A model generated the notes under the pieces. That model was not told the DNA's origin. It saw only the letters and a program-made list of their open reading frames with translations, and made no database searches. Position numbers and translations under genes: made by a program. Shown here one piece after another: positions 18,301-27,800 of a DNA stretch of 48,515 bases; positions within the stretch are counted from its first letter, which is position 1; every line of letters starts with the position of its first letter. Source of the DNA: Faecalibacterium sp. An122 (GTDB taxonomy: Bacteria; Bacillota; Clostridia; Oscillospirales; Ruminococcaceae); NCBI RefSeq assembly GCF_002160895.1, contig NZ_NFLL01000018.1, positions 1 to 48,515 on the forward strand, in the 5' to 3' direction.

Positions 18301-18897
18301 CAGGTGGCGCGGATTTTGCGCTCGCTGGATACCCAGATTGAGATCGAACTGCGGGACCGCAAAAAGTTTGGCGAGACGCTGTTTGTCCGGCGGATCCGGT
18401 GGCATGACCCTGCGAAAGTACATCAGAACCACGGCGAAAATATGGTGAACTACTTCCGCATTCAGGAGTTTGATAAAGAGACCGACGCGTCCATCTTTGA
18501 TATCCTCTACTGGTACAAGTACAGCAAGCCGGTGGATGAATACAACGTGGACAACATGAATCTGCTGCGGGATGCGATCATTGAACTGGTGGAGTACTAT
18601 ATTTCGCGGTTTGTCGGCCAGAATTTGCAGAATGCGGCCTTTGCGGTGGTGATGGTGGACCAGCTGATCCGCTTTAAGGAAAACATGACCAAGCAGGGCC
18701 GGATGAACAATGGCGAGCCGCTGCGCCCGGACCGGCTGCTGGATGAGACGGTGGGAATGGTGACCAGTGCCCTGAACCGCCGGTTCCGGGAAGAATACCT
18801 GATTGATTCCAGTGACCTGCACAATGTCCTGGTGGAGATTGACCGTGCAGCGAATGAAATTCGAGATGCCCAGGCCAAAAATCCCTTTGGCGCATGA
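15364..18897 (+). CDS. Tubulin-like GTPase (Tubulin_2-type)
   Basis: The protein has 1177 residues. Its first motif is VGLGGTGSK (residues 8-16), followed by FVCIDTDVNDL and the tubulin signature AGGTGSG at about 147-153. These are the nucleotide-binding glycine loops of the tubulin/FtsZ superfamily, and the large size with a long C-terminal extension fits the bacterial Tubulin_2-like class. The ~700-residue rest is mostly helical, with charged heptad-like stretches near 440-640, and has no membrane segment. The start is ATG 15364 with AGGAGG; a longer upstream frame lacks a site and overlaps the vWA gene's end. Embedded between a vWA membrane protein and a membrane partner in a type VII operon, it may polymerise or act as a GTP-dependent scaffold at the secretion machine. 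That role is inference. Confidence 0.85.
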   Translation: MNAPTLIVGLGGTGSKIVAKVANKTNSQQRKQVRFVCIDTDVNDLRTLREKNPFLVTIQTSAPYTVGEYLDKNHYARDVWFPTHHIMNSKTPTEGAGQVRAISRLAFDTCVREGALEPLEQAIDGLYPLDGRVNGQALRVIVVSSLAGGTGSGIILPAAMYIKNYLDKHFKRNASVMRGFLLLPDIFFAAKSPEEINNLCCNGYAALRELDAFMRRSDCERESGILHSLSLTMPDPTTDSRVDYKLAPFNFCFLYGAQNTSDQRLSSFEEYMNQAANIVYAQSISALSGRSNSSEDNTILTLCAGHGRNRFCGAGSSCMIYPKEDVIRYMADVWALKSMGEGWLYLDRKYEEYSRRQEQLMERDPMAEMMSLRDFYINTVETDKESALTARIRKECRAQDAANPTQDVGKWEHYLIDLGEMIHQEIEADVQMENAKQDLQTSYNTLTSVGKNETEGIEAERDAAYAKLMEYHKRSLASAQIVASSIINNHILAEGDLTETSKRTHMEYWLRGNKDQFAHPASVRYFLYGLQNLLDKRIADSRTRLEKIHKDLKELDDQIDDQETEGIREDITDYRVTKKVFVFPERVNLTAVDDLVDYFQNHQKSVDEERDQLVRMRVLEALREHVGRLVNCMELFFSTLRVCLEDTRRDRNLIRGRYSNCEGSTTYYVCANSRCLDAMEQEMPYEFSSMDSEVSRTIYCEIKRMGLSREEIDSRGLKKMYENEIMDYWRRAVLRKNGARLEINVIDALMNEACYMADRKDITMTEQEAYCQSKLTQTANMAEPFIERPQGEIRHPIKVSCYSENVRRRYEGFITRALNEEGGYADDSVDDCELIFYHALYGIRAVDLQQFSPEINSRTMKRRAGIYYEAYKSRVSKLGPVLARNSDITPHIDRNWHLAKYLPDLSDEVHEKEIKGVFRAMVWGLISENIKYQVSDHLYTPESNDNRDFIVPSREGDAAKANPCDKLSELADALAINPPQVARILRSLDTQIEIELRDRKKFGETLFVRRIRWHDPAKVHQNHGENMVNYFRIQEFDKETDASIFDILYWYKYSKPVDEYNVDNMNLLRDAIIELVEYYISRFVGQNLQNAAFAVVMVDQLIRFKENMTKQGRMNNGEPLRPDRLLDETVGMVTSALNRRFREEYLIDSSDLHNVLVEIDRAANEIRDAQAKNPFGA

Positions 18898-18938
18898 CGG
18901 GCGGCAGAGGCAAAAACTGAGAAAAGGAGGTGGCGCGG

Positions 18939-20903
18939 GTGCTGACTGTTATCATCACGACAGATGATTCCGATTCGTTTTTGCATGAGTACAGCACGCT
19001 TTTCCTTCCGTTCCAGCAGGAAGGGCAGATTGCTTTCTGCCATTGGAACCCAGCGGGCAAAGACTACAAGTCCGCGCTTCCGGAGTTGAGCGGCCTGGTG
19101 GCCGCCCAGACCGAATGGAGGGCGCTGGTGGCGCTGATCCAGCGGGAGGATGATCTGGACCAGGAGCAGGAATTTCCCGCAGAACTGGACAATCCCTTTG
19201 ATTTCTGCTGCAATGGCCGGCAGGACGGCTATGAGGTGGAGGAAAGCAATATCCCGCTGATCCGCCTGGCCCAGATGCTGGGAGGGGTGCCTGAACCCAT
19301 CTACGAATTTGCGGATGACCTGGTCCAGCAGCCGGAGACCGGACGCTGGATGCGGGACACCGTCCTGAAAACCACGCGGGAATCGATTCGGCAGCAGCGA
19401 ATCAAGTGGAGCGTTTTGGAGGACAAATACCAGTTTTCGGGGCCAAAACCCTGCGCGGTATGGTTTTTGGTCAGCCGCCCGTATCCGGCATCCCGGGTCC
19501 GCAAAAAGAACCAGGAGCCGGACAGTCCCGAACCAAAAAAGGATCTGAGTTTTGCACAGCGCAACCGCTACCCGGCCCGGGCAAGATTTTTCACCATGGA
19601 CTGTATGGGGTCCCGGTATGGTCGGGGTACGCTGGAGGAATTTCGCTTTTGGATGGCGGCGCTGACCTTGGCCATCAACGATTATGACGGCGGCAGGGTA
19701 GAGCCGGAAAAACTATACCAGATTCATTTGGATTTGAGCACCGAACAGTGGCGAAAGCTGCTCAGCGACTACTGCAACCGGCTGTCCCGCATCCGCAGAA
19801 TGATGGAGCGCCGCGCGTCGGCCCTGCGGACCCGTGCCCATCAGGAGGAGCCGCCCAAGGAACAGGAACTGCCGGATTTCACCTTTAAGGTCACGGTGGC
19901 AATGGATCCTGTGAACAGTTCCGAGCTCCAGGTGGAGGACGGCGATCTGGGCCTGTCCCGGGATTGTCCCGAGGATGAGCTGGACTGGTGGGGGCGGTCG
20001 GTTCGTCAGAGCGGCAGAGCGATGGAAAAACTGCTGATGGCACCTCGCAGAGCGCTGGACCAGGCCTGTCTGTATGCGCACCGCAACAGCAGTGTGGTGC
20101 CCATACAGGTGCGGAAACTGGATTTGTACCAACAGGAAGAGCTGGAGCATCTGCTGATGGAAGAGGAGATCGCTCTGTTCCAGACCAATGCAGATGAAGC
20201 GCTGCCGCTGGGAAGGATCCGTCGGGACAGGCGGAAGGCCGACCGTCAGGTCCGCGAAACCATCGGAGGCCGGATGAGCCGGCGGATGACAACCATCGCA
20301 GGCGTAGCCGCGCTGCTGCTGTATCTGGCCGGTTTTGTGCCGGAGTGGATTCGTGCCCGGATGCAGGGAACAGAGCTTGGGCCGATTTTGCTGGCCTGCG
20401 CTATACGGCTGGGCATTTTGGCGGTTGTGGGCCTGTTGACTCTGCTGTGGTTCCGGCATGGTCTGCGCCGGAAGGTCGGAGACTACAACGCGGTGATGCG
20501 GACCCTTGGAACCAAAATCAACGCCATGTGTGAATTTTACAGCGGTTATCTCACCCAGATCTGCACCTATATGCGGGGCAGGGGGGCGCTGGATTTAATC
20601 CAGAGCCGCACCGTTGCCGTGCAGGAGCAGACCGACCGGATGGAGCGTCATATCAGGGCGCTGGATCGCTGCTGCCGCCAGACGATTTCCTGGATGGAGA
20701 GCATGGGGCTGGAACGGATGGAAGACGAGCACAGCGGCCAGCCGGAGTACTTCAACGTCGAGATTCCGCCAGAAGAAAATGAGGCCTACGAACTGCGCAC
20801 CCGGCGCAGCATCCTCAAACGGGACAGGTCGGGCCGGCAGATCCGTGTGCCCTATCCCTTTGTACAGGGCCTGGAATTTGAGAGAGAGGAGCTTTTCAAG
20901 TGA
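18939..20903 (+). CDS. Two-span membrane protein with large soluble ends, family not recognised
   Basis: The protein has about 654 residues. The first ~440 are soluble and charged, with no motif I recognise. Two adjacent hydrophobic helices at about 450-470 (TIAGVAALLLYLAGFVPEWI) and 478-505 form a hairpin, so both ends should be cytoplasmic. A ~150-residue C-terminal helical region follows, containing coiled-coil-like segments. I chose GTG 18939, placed seven bases after AAAGGAGG; the GTG at 18930 lies inside that site. Its stop overlaps the next gene's start in a GTGA, implying translational coupling. It probably forms a complex with the tubulin-like protein before it and the peptidase-bearing membrane protein after it. 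Confidence 0.75.
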   Translation: MLTVIITTDDSDSFLHEYSTLFLPFQQEGQIAFCHWNPAGKDYKSALPELSGLVAAQTEWRALVALIQREDDLDQEQEFPAELDNPFDFCCNGRQDGYEVEESNIPLIRLAQMLGGVPEPIYEFADDLVQQPETGRWMRDTVLKTTRESIRQQRIKWSVLEDKYQFSGPKPCAVWFLVSRPYPASRVRKKNQEPDSPEPKKDLSFAQRNRYPARARFFTMDCMGSRYGRGTLEEFRFWMAALTLAINDYDGGRVEPEKLYQIHLDLSTEQWRKLLSDYCNRLSRIRRMMERRASALRTRAHQEEPPKEQELPDFTFKVTVAMDPVNSSELQVEDGDLGLSRDCPEDELDWWGRSVRQSGRAMEKLLMAPRRALDQACLYAHRNSSVVPIQVRKLDLYQQEELEHLLMEEEIALFQTNADEALPLGRIRRDRRKADRQVRETIGGRMSRRMTTIAGVAALLLYLAGFVPEWIRARMQGTELGPILLACAIRLGILAVVGLLTLLWFRHGLRRKVGDYNAVMRTLGTKINAMCEFYSGYLTQICTYMRGRGALDLIQSRTVAVQEQTDRMERHIRALDRCCRQTISWMESMGLERMEDEHSGQPEYFNVEIPPEENEAYELRTRRSILKRDRSGRQIRVPYPFVQGLEFEREELFK

Positions 20904-23900
20904 GTAACGTCAGCCTGTTTGAACTGATCCGCTCCTGTCTTTTGACCGTTCCCTTTGTGCTGCTCTGCCTGCACAGCAGTAGAATCAACCTGAAGCGCAG
21001 CCAGCGCGTCCGTCAGTATCTCATGGTGTTTTTGGCGGTGGCATACTGCGTGCCCACCCTGATTCTGGTTGACCGAATTCTCAACGGACTGATCGTTCTG
21101 ATCCGGTGGCTGGCCGGCCTGACCGGTCTGATCCCCGGCATCGGGGCGGTGGTGAGCAGACTGCTTTCCCTCGCGCTGGATTATCTGCTGCGGGGGTACG
21201 GCGTCCAGATGCTGGCCAATACCGTCCTGGTGGCGGCGTTCTGCATCTTCAAGCGATTTGCACTTTTGGCGTGCAAAAAGCTGTACGAGCGCTTTCCTTC
21301 TCTGTATGGCCGGGCGACCGAATGGTTTTATGAGAAGCGTGCAGGGGATCCCTGTCCGATGCTGAAGGACCATTGCCGCCAGCTGAGAGACCTGGTGCGT
21401 GTATTCTATGGGGCGTTCATTGCGCTGGGGGCAATGGATATTCTGTTGGTTTTGCTGCATCCCTCCGACCCGCTCTATTCTTACCCGCTGTACCCGGTGT
21501 TCGGTGTGCTGATTATGGGAGAGTGCAGTTTCTTTCTGGGAGGCTATACCCGCCAGGAGTACGCGGCCCAGGAGGGCGGCAGCGAGGAGGGAGAGACGGC
21601 AGATCTGGAAGAACTGCGCCTGGAACTGGAAAGGCTGTTTGGAGACAGACTGCTGTATCAGGACAGCTGGGATGCAGCGCCGCTGCCCGCCCCGAAAGAG
21701 GAGGAAAATCTGCTGGAAAAGCTGAGCAGCAGCCCGGACGCGATCGATCAGATCACCAGCAATTATTTTTTAAACAAGATTGCCTGTGGAGAGGAGATTG
21801 AGCAGGACACAGTCCAGGGTGCGCTGGCCCTGATGCAGGGCCGGAGTGTGCTGTTCTGTGACCCGTTTTATCACGATCTGACCGACTGCCTCATGCTGCC
21901 GGTGGTACATCAGCTGCTGAACCATCACAAGATTCTGGTGGTGTTGGGACGTTCGTCCGGCGATCAGGATGTGATGGGCTGGATACAGGATGGTCTGGAG
22001 CGCAGCTGCAATCTGCGGTCGCTGTGGTCGGTGGCATGGCTGGAGGAAAGGGACAGCAGCGGAGCGGCTCTGCCGGATGTAGGCTTGCTGCGGTTCAATG
22101 ATCTGTACAATATGCCGTTGCAGCAGAGCTGTACGGACTTTTTCAGAGAGGTGTCACTGGTGATCCTTCTGGAGCCCAGCAACCTGATGGGAACCGGACA
22201 GATTGGCCTGCGCACCATCTGCCAGCTGTGTGAGGGCGATGGCAAGCAGCCGCCTGTCTATGCTGCGTGCGACCGGAACAGCGACGGCCTTGTGGACGCG
22301 CTGAGTCATACGCTGCGCCAGAGCCTGGTGGAGGTGATGGCTTCGCCCATTCCGAGAAACCATCGCTATCAGATGTTCTGGGCAGCGGAGGGGATCAGCG
22401 TCGCAAACCGGATTCTGCCCAAAATCAGCCGGTATCTCGGCTTTGGAACGGAACTTTCTGTGGTGGCGCTCCGGCATGGAATCAGCCAGTCCCATTGGTA
22501 CTGCAACAACCGGATTCCGATGCGGGATATGCGCTGGAGCGCGGAACAGTATACCGCGGCGCTGTGCACCTATGCCGACTGCCGCGTCGAGCAGAGTGTG
22601 CTGGACGAGCGAATCCGGTTTGAGAACCGCCTGTGGCAGGCGGACCGTTTGACGGATGCCTTTGTGATTGTGGAAGATGAATACAACAATATGTTTGAAT
22701 TGGCGCGGGTCTATGCGGCCCACGCGGAAGGCACCGCGTTTGTCAACATACTCAGCGAGAACTATCTGCTGCGGGATTATATGCGCTGCAATGCAGAGAT
22801 GATGGAAAACGATCCCAAGGCAATCCCGGCCCTGTGTCCGGATTTTGCCCGCACCGAGCGGAATACCGTACTGCGGCTGCTGCTGATGATGACCGCCAGT
22901 CCGCAGGAAGAGTCCATGGTGAAAAAGGAACTGACGCTCTGCGGTCACAAGGAAAAGGACGTCTATCAGGCATTCTGCAAACTGCTGGTGCAGGACACAG
23001 ATTTGCCGGAGGACATCGTGCGGGTAATCTACCGGGAGGAGCCGGACGAGCTGGGCGCAGGAACCATCAGCCGGAAGTATTTTTCTGTGTCTCCGGACGA
23101 TTTCCGGCGGCTGTATGAAGAAGTTTTGCGGCCCGCCTGCTTTGTGGTGGAAAATGAACAGAATGGTCGCTGCTTTATGGGGGCGCGGATGATGGGCCAG
23201 GTGACCCAGAGTCTGCTGCCGGGACAGTTCTTCAGTTACGACGGCCGGTACTATCAGCTGCAACGCATCACCCGGGAAGAAGGCATGGTGGTGCGGCGGG
23301 CAGCCGACCATATTGTGAGCCGCCAGTGCTACCGGCAGCTGCGCAGCTATCAGCTGAATGAGTTGGAGCCCTGCGGGCCCATCCAGGATCTGCGGGGGTT
23401 GTCGGTACAGATCTGGCAGGCGAACGTGGAGGTGGAAACCAGCGGCTATTATGTTATGCATTCCCGGGAGGACTTCCAGACGGCCCATCGGGTGGACCTG
23501 GGAGATCAGCCGGTCCTGCGCAGCTACCGCCGCAAAAAGGTGGTTCGGATTTTACTGCCCGATGTACAGCTTCTTTATCCGGTGAGTGTCCTGCTGAATG
23601 AGCTGTTTGTGACCCTGTATCCGGGCGAAGCAGATTTCCTGTCGGCGGCCACCAATGGGCCCCGGCCCGAACTGGCGTATGGGGCGGCGCTGTCTCCGGT
23701 GCTGACGTGCGAAGGAGAACCGGCGCTGTATCTCATCGAGGATTGCCTGATGGATCTCGGTCTGCTGGTCAGCGCAGAGCGGAATCTGCGCAGAATTTTG
23801 GAAATCGTGGCCGATTATCTGGACTGGTATCAGGACCCTGCGCGGGAACGCTGGGAGGGAAAATCCCAACCAGGCCGGGATGCAGAGTTAGACAGGCCGG

Positions 23901-24811
23901 AGCAGGCCCAGCAGTCTGTGCTGCGGGAAGAAGGCATTGACTTTGAGGGTGAGGATGACCGCGTTATGACCGGCGAAGGCGCCAGAGAGCGCCTGCACAC
24001 CCTGCGGGAATACCTTACTTATGGCGCAGAGGAAACCGCCGCATTCCTGAAACTGGACCAGCTGTATGCATTCCTCTGCAAGTACGGCTTTTTGGATTCC
24101 CTGCTGCATCATACCCGCACCGGGGATCCCGAAATCGAGGCGTATGTCCGTCACATTGAAGACGGGGAACATCTGTGTGATTTCTGTGGTGCGCCCATGG
24201 AGCCGGGCCAGTTTACGGTTTTGAAGGATGGACGGGAACGGTGTCCTGCGTGCAACAAGACGGCCGTGCGGCGCGCGCGGGATGTGAAAAAGCTCTTCCT
24301 GGATACCCGCCGGGAGATGGAGCAGACCTTTGGGATTTCCATCCGCTGCCCCATCAAGGTGCGGTCGGTGAACGCCCAGAAAATTGCGGCCGAGCTGGGC
24401 AAAGAGTTCAAGCCCACAGGCGGAATGGATGGGCGTACACTGGGCTTTGCAAGGCAGCGCGCCCGTGGAGGCCGGGAGCTGTACCTGGAAAACGGCTCGC
24501 CCCGGGATGCGCTGGCCAGTACCATTGTCCACGAGTTGACCCATATCTGGCAGTATGAAAACTGGGGGGATAAGATTCCTTCCAACGAGGAAAATCTTCC
24601 CATCTATGAAGGCATGGCTGTCTGGACTGAAATCCAGATGATGCTGAGCCACGATCAGATCCAGCGGGCAAAGCGGTATGAATATCTGCGTCTGCAAGTT
24701 CACGACGAATATGGCGATGGCCTGCGGATGTACAAGCAGCACTACCCATTTCAGAAGGGCAGCAGGACCAGCCGCAGAAAATCGCCGTTTGGCAGAATTC
24801 CGCCGCTGTAA
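20900..24811 (+). CDS. Large membrane protein with zinc ribbon and HExxH (DA1-like) peptidase end
   Basis: This 1303-residue protein begins at a GTG overlapping the previous stop. The N-terminal ~230 residues have about five hydrophobic helices. The long middle is soluble and unrecognised. Near the end, four cysteines (1093, 1096, 1115, 1118, as CDFC and CPAC) make a zinc ribbon or half-LIM knuckle. After a ~90-residue stretch comes HELTHIWQYENW with the zincin motif H1211-E1212-x-x-H1215, and a later EGMAVWTEIQ can supply a further metal ligand. Zinc-finger plus HExxH recalls plant and bacterial DA1-like peptidases. The active site is near the C-terminus, and whether it is cytoplasmic depends on topology. 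It could mature a secreted substrate, remodel the complex or act as a toxin. Function is inferred from motifs only. Confidence 0.75.
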   Translation: MSNVSLFELIRSCLLTVPFVLLCLHSSRINLKRSQRVRQYLMVFLAVAYCVPTLILVDRILNGLIVLIRWLAGLTGLIPGIGAVVSRLLSLALDYLLRGYGVQMLANTVLVAAFCIFKRFALLACKKLYERFPSLYGRATEWFYEKRAGDPCPMLKDHCRQLRDLVRVFYGAFIALGAMDILLVLLHPSDPLYSYPLYPVFGVLIMGECSFFLGGYTRQEYAAQEGGSEEGETADLEELRLELERLFGDRLLYQDSWDAAPLPAPKEEENLLEKLSSSPDAIDQITSNYFLNKIACGEEIEQDTVQGALALMQGRSVLFCDPFYHDLTDCLMLPVVHQLLNHHKILVVLGRSSGDQDVMGWIQDGLERSCNLRSLWSVAWLEERDSSGAALPDVGLLRFNDLYNMPLQQSCTDFFREVSLVILLEPSNLMGTGQIGLRTICQLCEGDGKQPPVYAACDRNSDGLVDALSHTLRQSLVEVMASPIPRNHRYQMFWAAEGISVANRILPKISRYLGFGTELSVVALRHGISQSHWYCNNRIPMRDMRWSAEQYTAALCTYADCRVEQSVLDERIRFENRLWQADRLTDAFVIVEDEYNNMFELARVYAAHAEGTAFVNILSENYLLRDYMRCNAEMMENDPKAIPALCPDFARTERNTVLRLLLMMTASPQEESMVKKELTLCGHKEKDVYQAFCKLLVQDTDLPEDIVRVIYREEPDELGAGTISRKYFSVSPDDFRRLYEEVLRPACFVVENEQNGRCFMGARMMGQVTQSLLPGQFFSYDGRYYQLQRITREEGMVVRRAADHIVSRQCYRQLRSYQLNELEPCGPIQDLRGLSVQIWQANVEVETSGYYVMHSREDFQTAHRVDLGDQPVLRSYRRKKVVRILLPDVQLLYPVSVLLNELFVTLYPGEADFLSAATNGPRPELAYGAALSPVLTCEGEPALYLIEDCLMDLGLLVSAERNLRRILEIVADYLDWYQDPARERWEGKSQPGRDAELDRPEQAQQSVLREEGIDFEGEDDRVMTGEGARERLHTLREYLTYGAEETAAFLKLDQLYAFLCKYGFLDSLLHHTRTGDPEIEAYVRHIEDGEHLCDFCGAPMEPGQFTVLKDGRERCPACNKTAVRRARDVKKLFLDTRREMEQTFGISIRCPIKVRSVNAQKIAAELGKEFKPTGGMDGRTLGFARQRARGGRELYLENGSPRDALASTIVHELTHIWQYENWGDKIPSNEENLPIYEGMAVWTEIQMMLSHDQIQRAKRYEYLRLQVHDEYGDGLRMYKQHYPFQKGSRTSRRKSPFGRIPPL

Positions 24812-24847
24812 CCGTTCCAACGAGGCGAAAGGGGGAAGGATGAATCC

Positions 24848-27800
24848 ATGCGAATATCCGTCATGAGCAGCAGCCGGATGGAGATGATCCGGACCGGCAC
24901 ACAGGATACAGGTGAAATACCGGTGTATGCCAGTCTGAGAGACCGGCGGATGCAGATTGCTGTCATCCTCCGTTCCGGACAGGGGTGGAAGATTCGATGT
25001 GAAGAGGGCTGCCGGTTTCTTGCCATCGACCCGCTTCGGGTTCGGCAGCTGGAGCAGACCGAACTGCCCCTGCAACCGGGCACCCCCTGTAGTATCCAGG
25101 TGGAATCCAGAGAGCTGGTGCGGCTTCTGCCCGATGAAGACCCCCAGGAAGACCAGACGCTGCCTCTGTATGCACTGCCGGCGGAAGGAACCCTGCTGAT
25201 AGGCGGCGACCGTTCCTGCGCGGTGCGGTGGGATGGCTTTGGCGTGGACGGACCGGCGCTTCAGCTGGTGGTGCAGGCAGGCGGCGTGCAGGTCAAAAAC
25301 CTGGAACGGGCGCCCTGGCTGCTGTACTGCCGCGGGGCAGCAGTCAGCCGGGCCCGGCTGGAACCGGGGGATTGGGTTTATTTTGCAGGTTTGTGGATGA
25401 CGGCAGGCGCGGGCTTTTTGCAGCTCAGCGTGCCGGATGGCCGCGCCCATGTAGCGCTGGAGCCGCTGACAGCGGCACGCTGCATGGAACAAGGCAAAAA
25501 GCAGAATGCTTCCTTTCATATTGCGCCGTCCCACTCGCTGCTTCCGCAGCGGGATGCCATCCGCGTACAGCCTCCCCCCGGCCTGCAGGAGGAAGTCCGG
25601 CAGCCGGTGGGCCTATTGGCCATGCTGCCCAGCACCCTGATGGCCTTTGCCATGCTGGTAACCATGATTACCACGGCTACCAGCGGCAAAAGCATTGGTA
25701 CGCTGTTTTCCAGTATGCTGATGGTGATGTGCGTAGTTCTGTCCCTGATGGTGCCGGTGTTCAGCCGGCGGCAGGCCCGGCGGCAGGCCGCCGCCCAAAA
25801 GCTGCGCAAAGAAGAAAATTATCGGGAATATTTAAAGCAGCTGTCTCAAAATGTGCAGCATGAATGCGAGGTGGAGCGGTTCAACCTCCTGCTGCGCAAT
25901 CCGCCGCTGGATGGAGAGGGGATCAGTCTGAGTCAGCCGGGCGGAGGTTCCTGCCTGGTGCTCAGCTGTACCGCCCGCAGTGCAGGAGACGGCTGGAAAG
26001 GCCTGTGGGAGCGTCTGGCCGACGACCCGGACTTTCTGTGTGTCCAGGTGGGAACCGGTGATTTTGCCCCGGCCTGCCGTCTGGAAAAACCGGAACCCAC
26101 GGCCATCGGCCCCCTTCCGCCGCTTTATCAGGAGATGGAACAAGCAGTCCAGGAGCTGCCGATTCTGCATCAGGCACCGGTGGTGCTGGACCTCAAAGCC
26201 GACCGGCTGGTGGGCATTGTGGGCAGAAACCGGGATGATGTGGTGAGGCAGACCATCGGCATGTTGGTGGAGCTGACAGCCCTGCACAGCTATGAAGATT
26301 TGCGGATTGTCCTGATCTATGGAGAAAAAGAGCGCACCAGCTGGGAATTTGCCAAGTGGATGCCCCACGTCTGGCGGGAGGATGGCCGGGTCAAGTACAT
26401 TGCCAACGATCTGAGCGAGATCAAATCCCTTTCCCAGATGCTGCTGGAAACCTATCGCGCACGCAGGGAGAGCGGCGCCACTCCGGAACATCGTCGGTGG
26501 AACCCGTGGTATCTGATTGTCCATGCGGATCAGGAGCTGGGCCGGCGCGCCGAAGCGCTGCGGGAGCTGTATGGATGCCAGGAAAACCTGGGGATCACCC
26601 TTCTTGAACTGTGTGAAAGCGAAAAGCAGCTGCCCAAAAACTGTACTGCGATTGTAGATCTGGACCGGAGCGCGCTCCAGCTGCGGCGGGGCGGAACGGT
26701 TCAGGAACAGCGCTTCAGTACCTCGGTCTGCTATACAGGAGATGCGCTGGCGCTGTTCACAAACATGAGCCGCATTCGTCTGAATGATGTGGAGCGGGGC
26801 ACAGGTTTTCCCGAATCGCTGAGCTTTTTGGAGATGGAGCAGGCGGGAAACACCCAGCAGCTCAATATTCTGCACGCCTGGCGGACCAGTGATCCGGTCC
26901 ACACCCTGGCGGCGACGATTGGACGGGATCGGGATGGCTTTGCGGTCACACTGGACCTGCATCAAAAAGCCCACGGGCCCCATGGACTGGTGGCAGGAAC
27001 CACCGGCTCAGGCAAAAGCGAGCTGTTGATCTCGATGATTCTGGATTACGCCATCCACTACCGGCCGGATGAAGTAGCCTTTGTGCTGATTGATTTCAAA
27101 GGGGGCGGCATGGCGGATGTGTTCCGTGGTCTGCCGCACCTGGCGGGCTGCATCACCAATCTGGACGGGAATGCACTGCGCCGCAGTTTCCTTGCCATTG
27201 AGAGCGAGCTGGAACGCCGTCAACAGAGCTTCCAGCAGGTTACCCAGCAGCTGCATCTGAACTCGGTGGATATCTACACCTATCAGAGCCTGTATCGGGA
27301 AGGCCGGGTAGCTGAGCCGATGCCGCACCTGATTCTGGTGGCAGACGAGTTTGCAGAACTGAAGAATCAGCAGGGAGATTTTATGGAACAGCTGATTCGG
27401 ATTGCCCGGATTGGCCGCTCTCTGGGAATCCATCTGATTCTGGCCACTCAGAAGCCAGACGGCGTGGTGGATGAACAGATCCGGTCCAACGTGCGGTTCC
27501 GGATTTGCCTCAAGGTTCAGGACAAGAGCGACAGTATGGCGGTTCTGGATACGCCGGATGCGGCACAGCTGGCCCAGGCGGGCCGCTTCTACCTGAAAGT
27601 GGGCATGAACGAGATCTACGAGTTGGGACAGTCCGGCTACAGCGGTACGCCCTACCAGCCGCGCAGCCGGTATGAGCCGTCCAAAGATCTGGCGGTGGAT
27701 CTGCTGGATGAACAGGGCCGGGTCAAGCGCTCGGCAGCCCCCAGCCGTCCGCTGGAAAATCCCGACCGCAAGGAGGTAACCGCAGTATTGGAGGCGGTTG

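Noticed and set aside
14062-18822. Two very long minus-strand open frames (873 and 705 codons) opposite the vWA and tubulin-like genes
   Set aside because: They are antisense to genes with clear motifs, start sites and operon spacing; GC-rich codon use on the sense strand keeps the opposite strand open. Their sequences are His/Gln-rich and match nothing.
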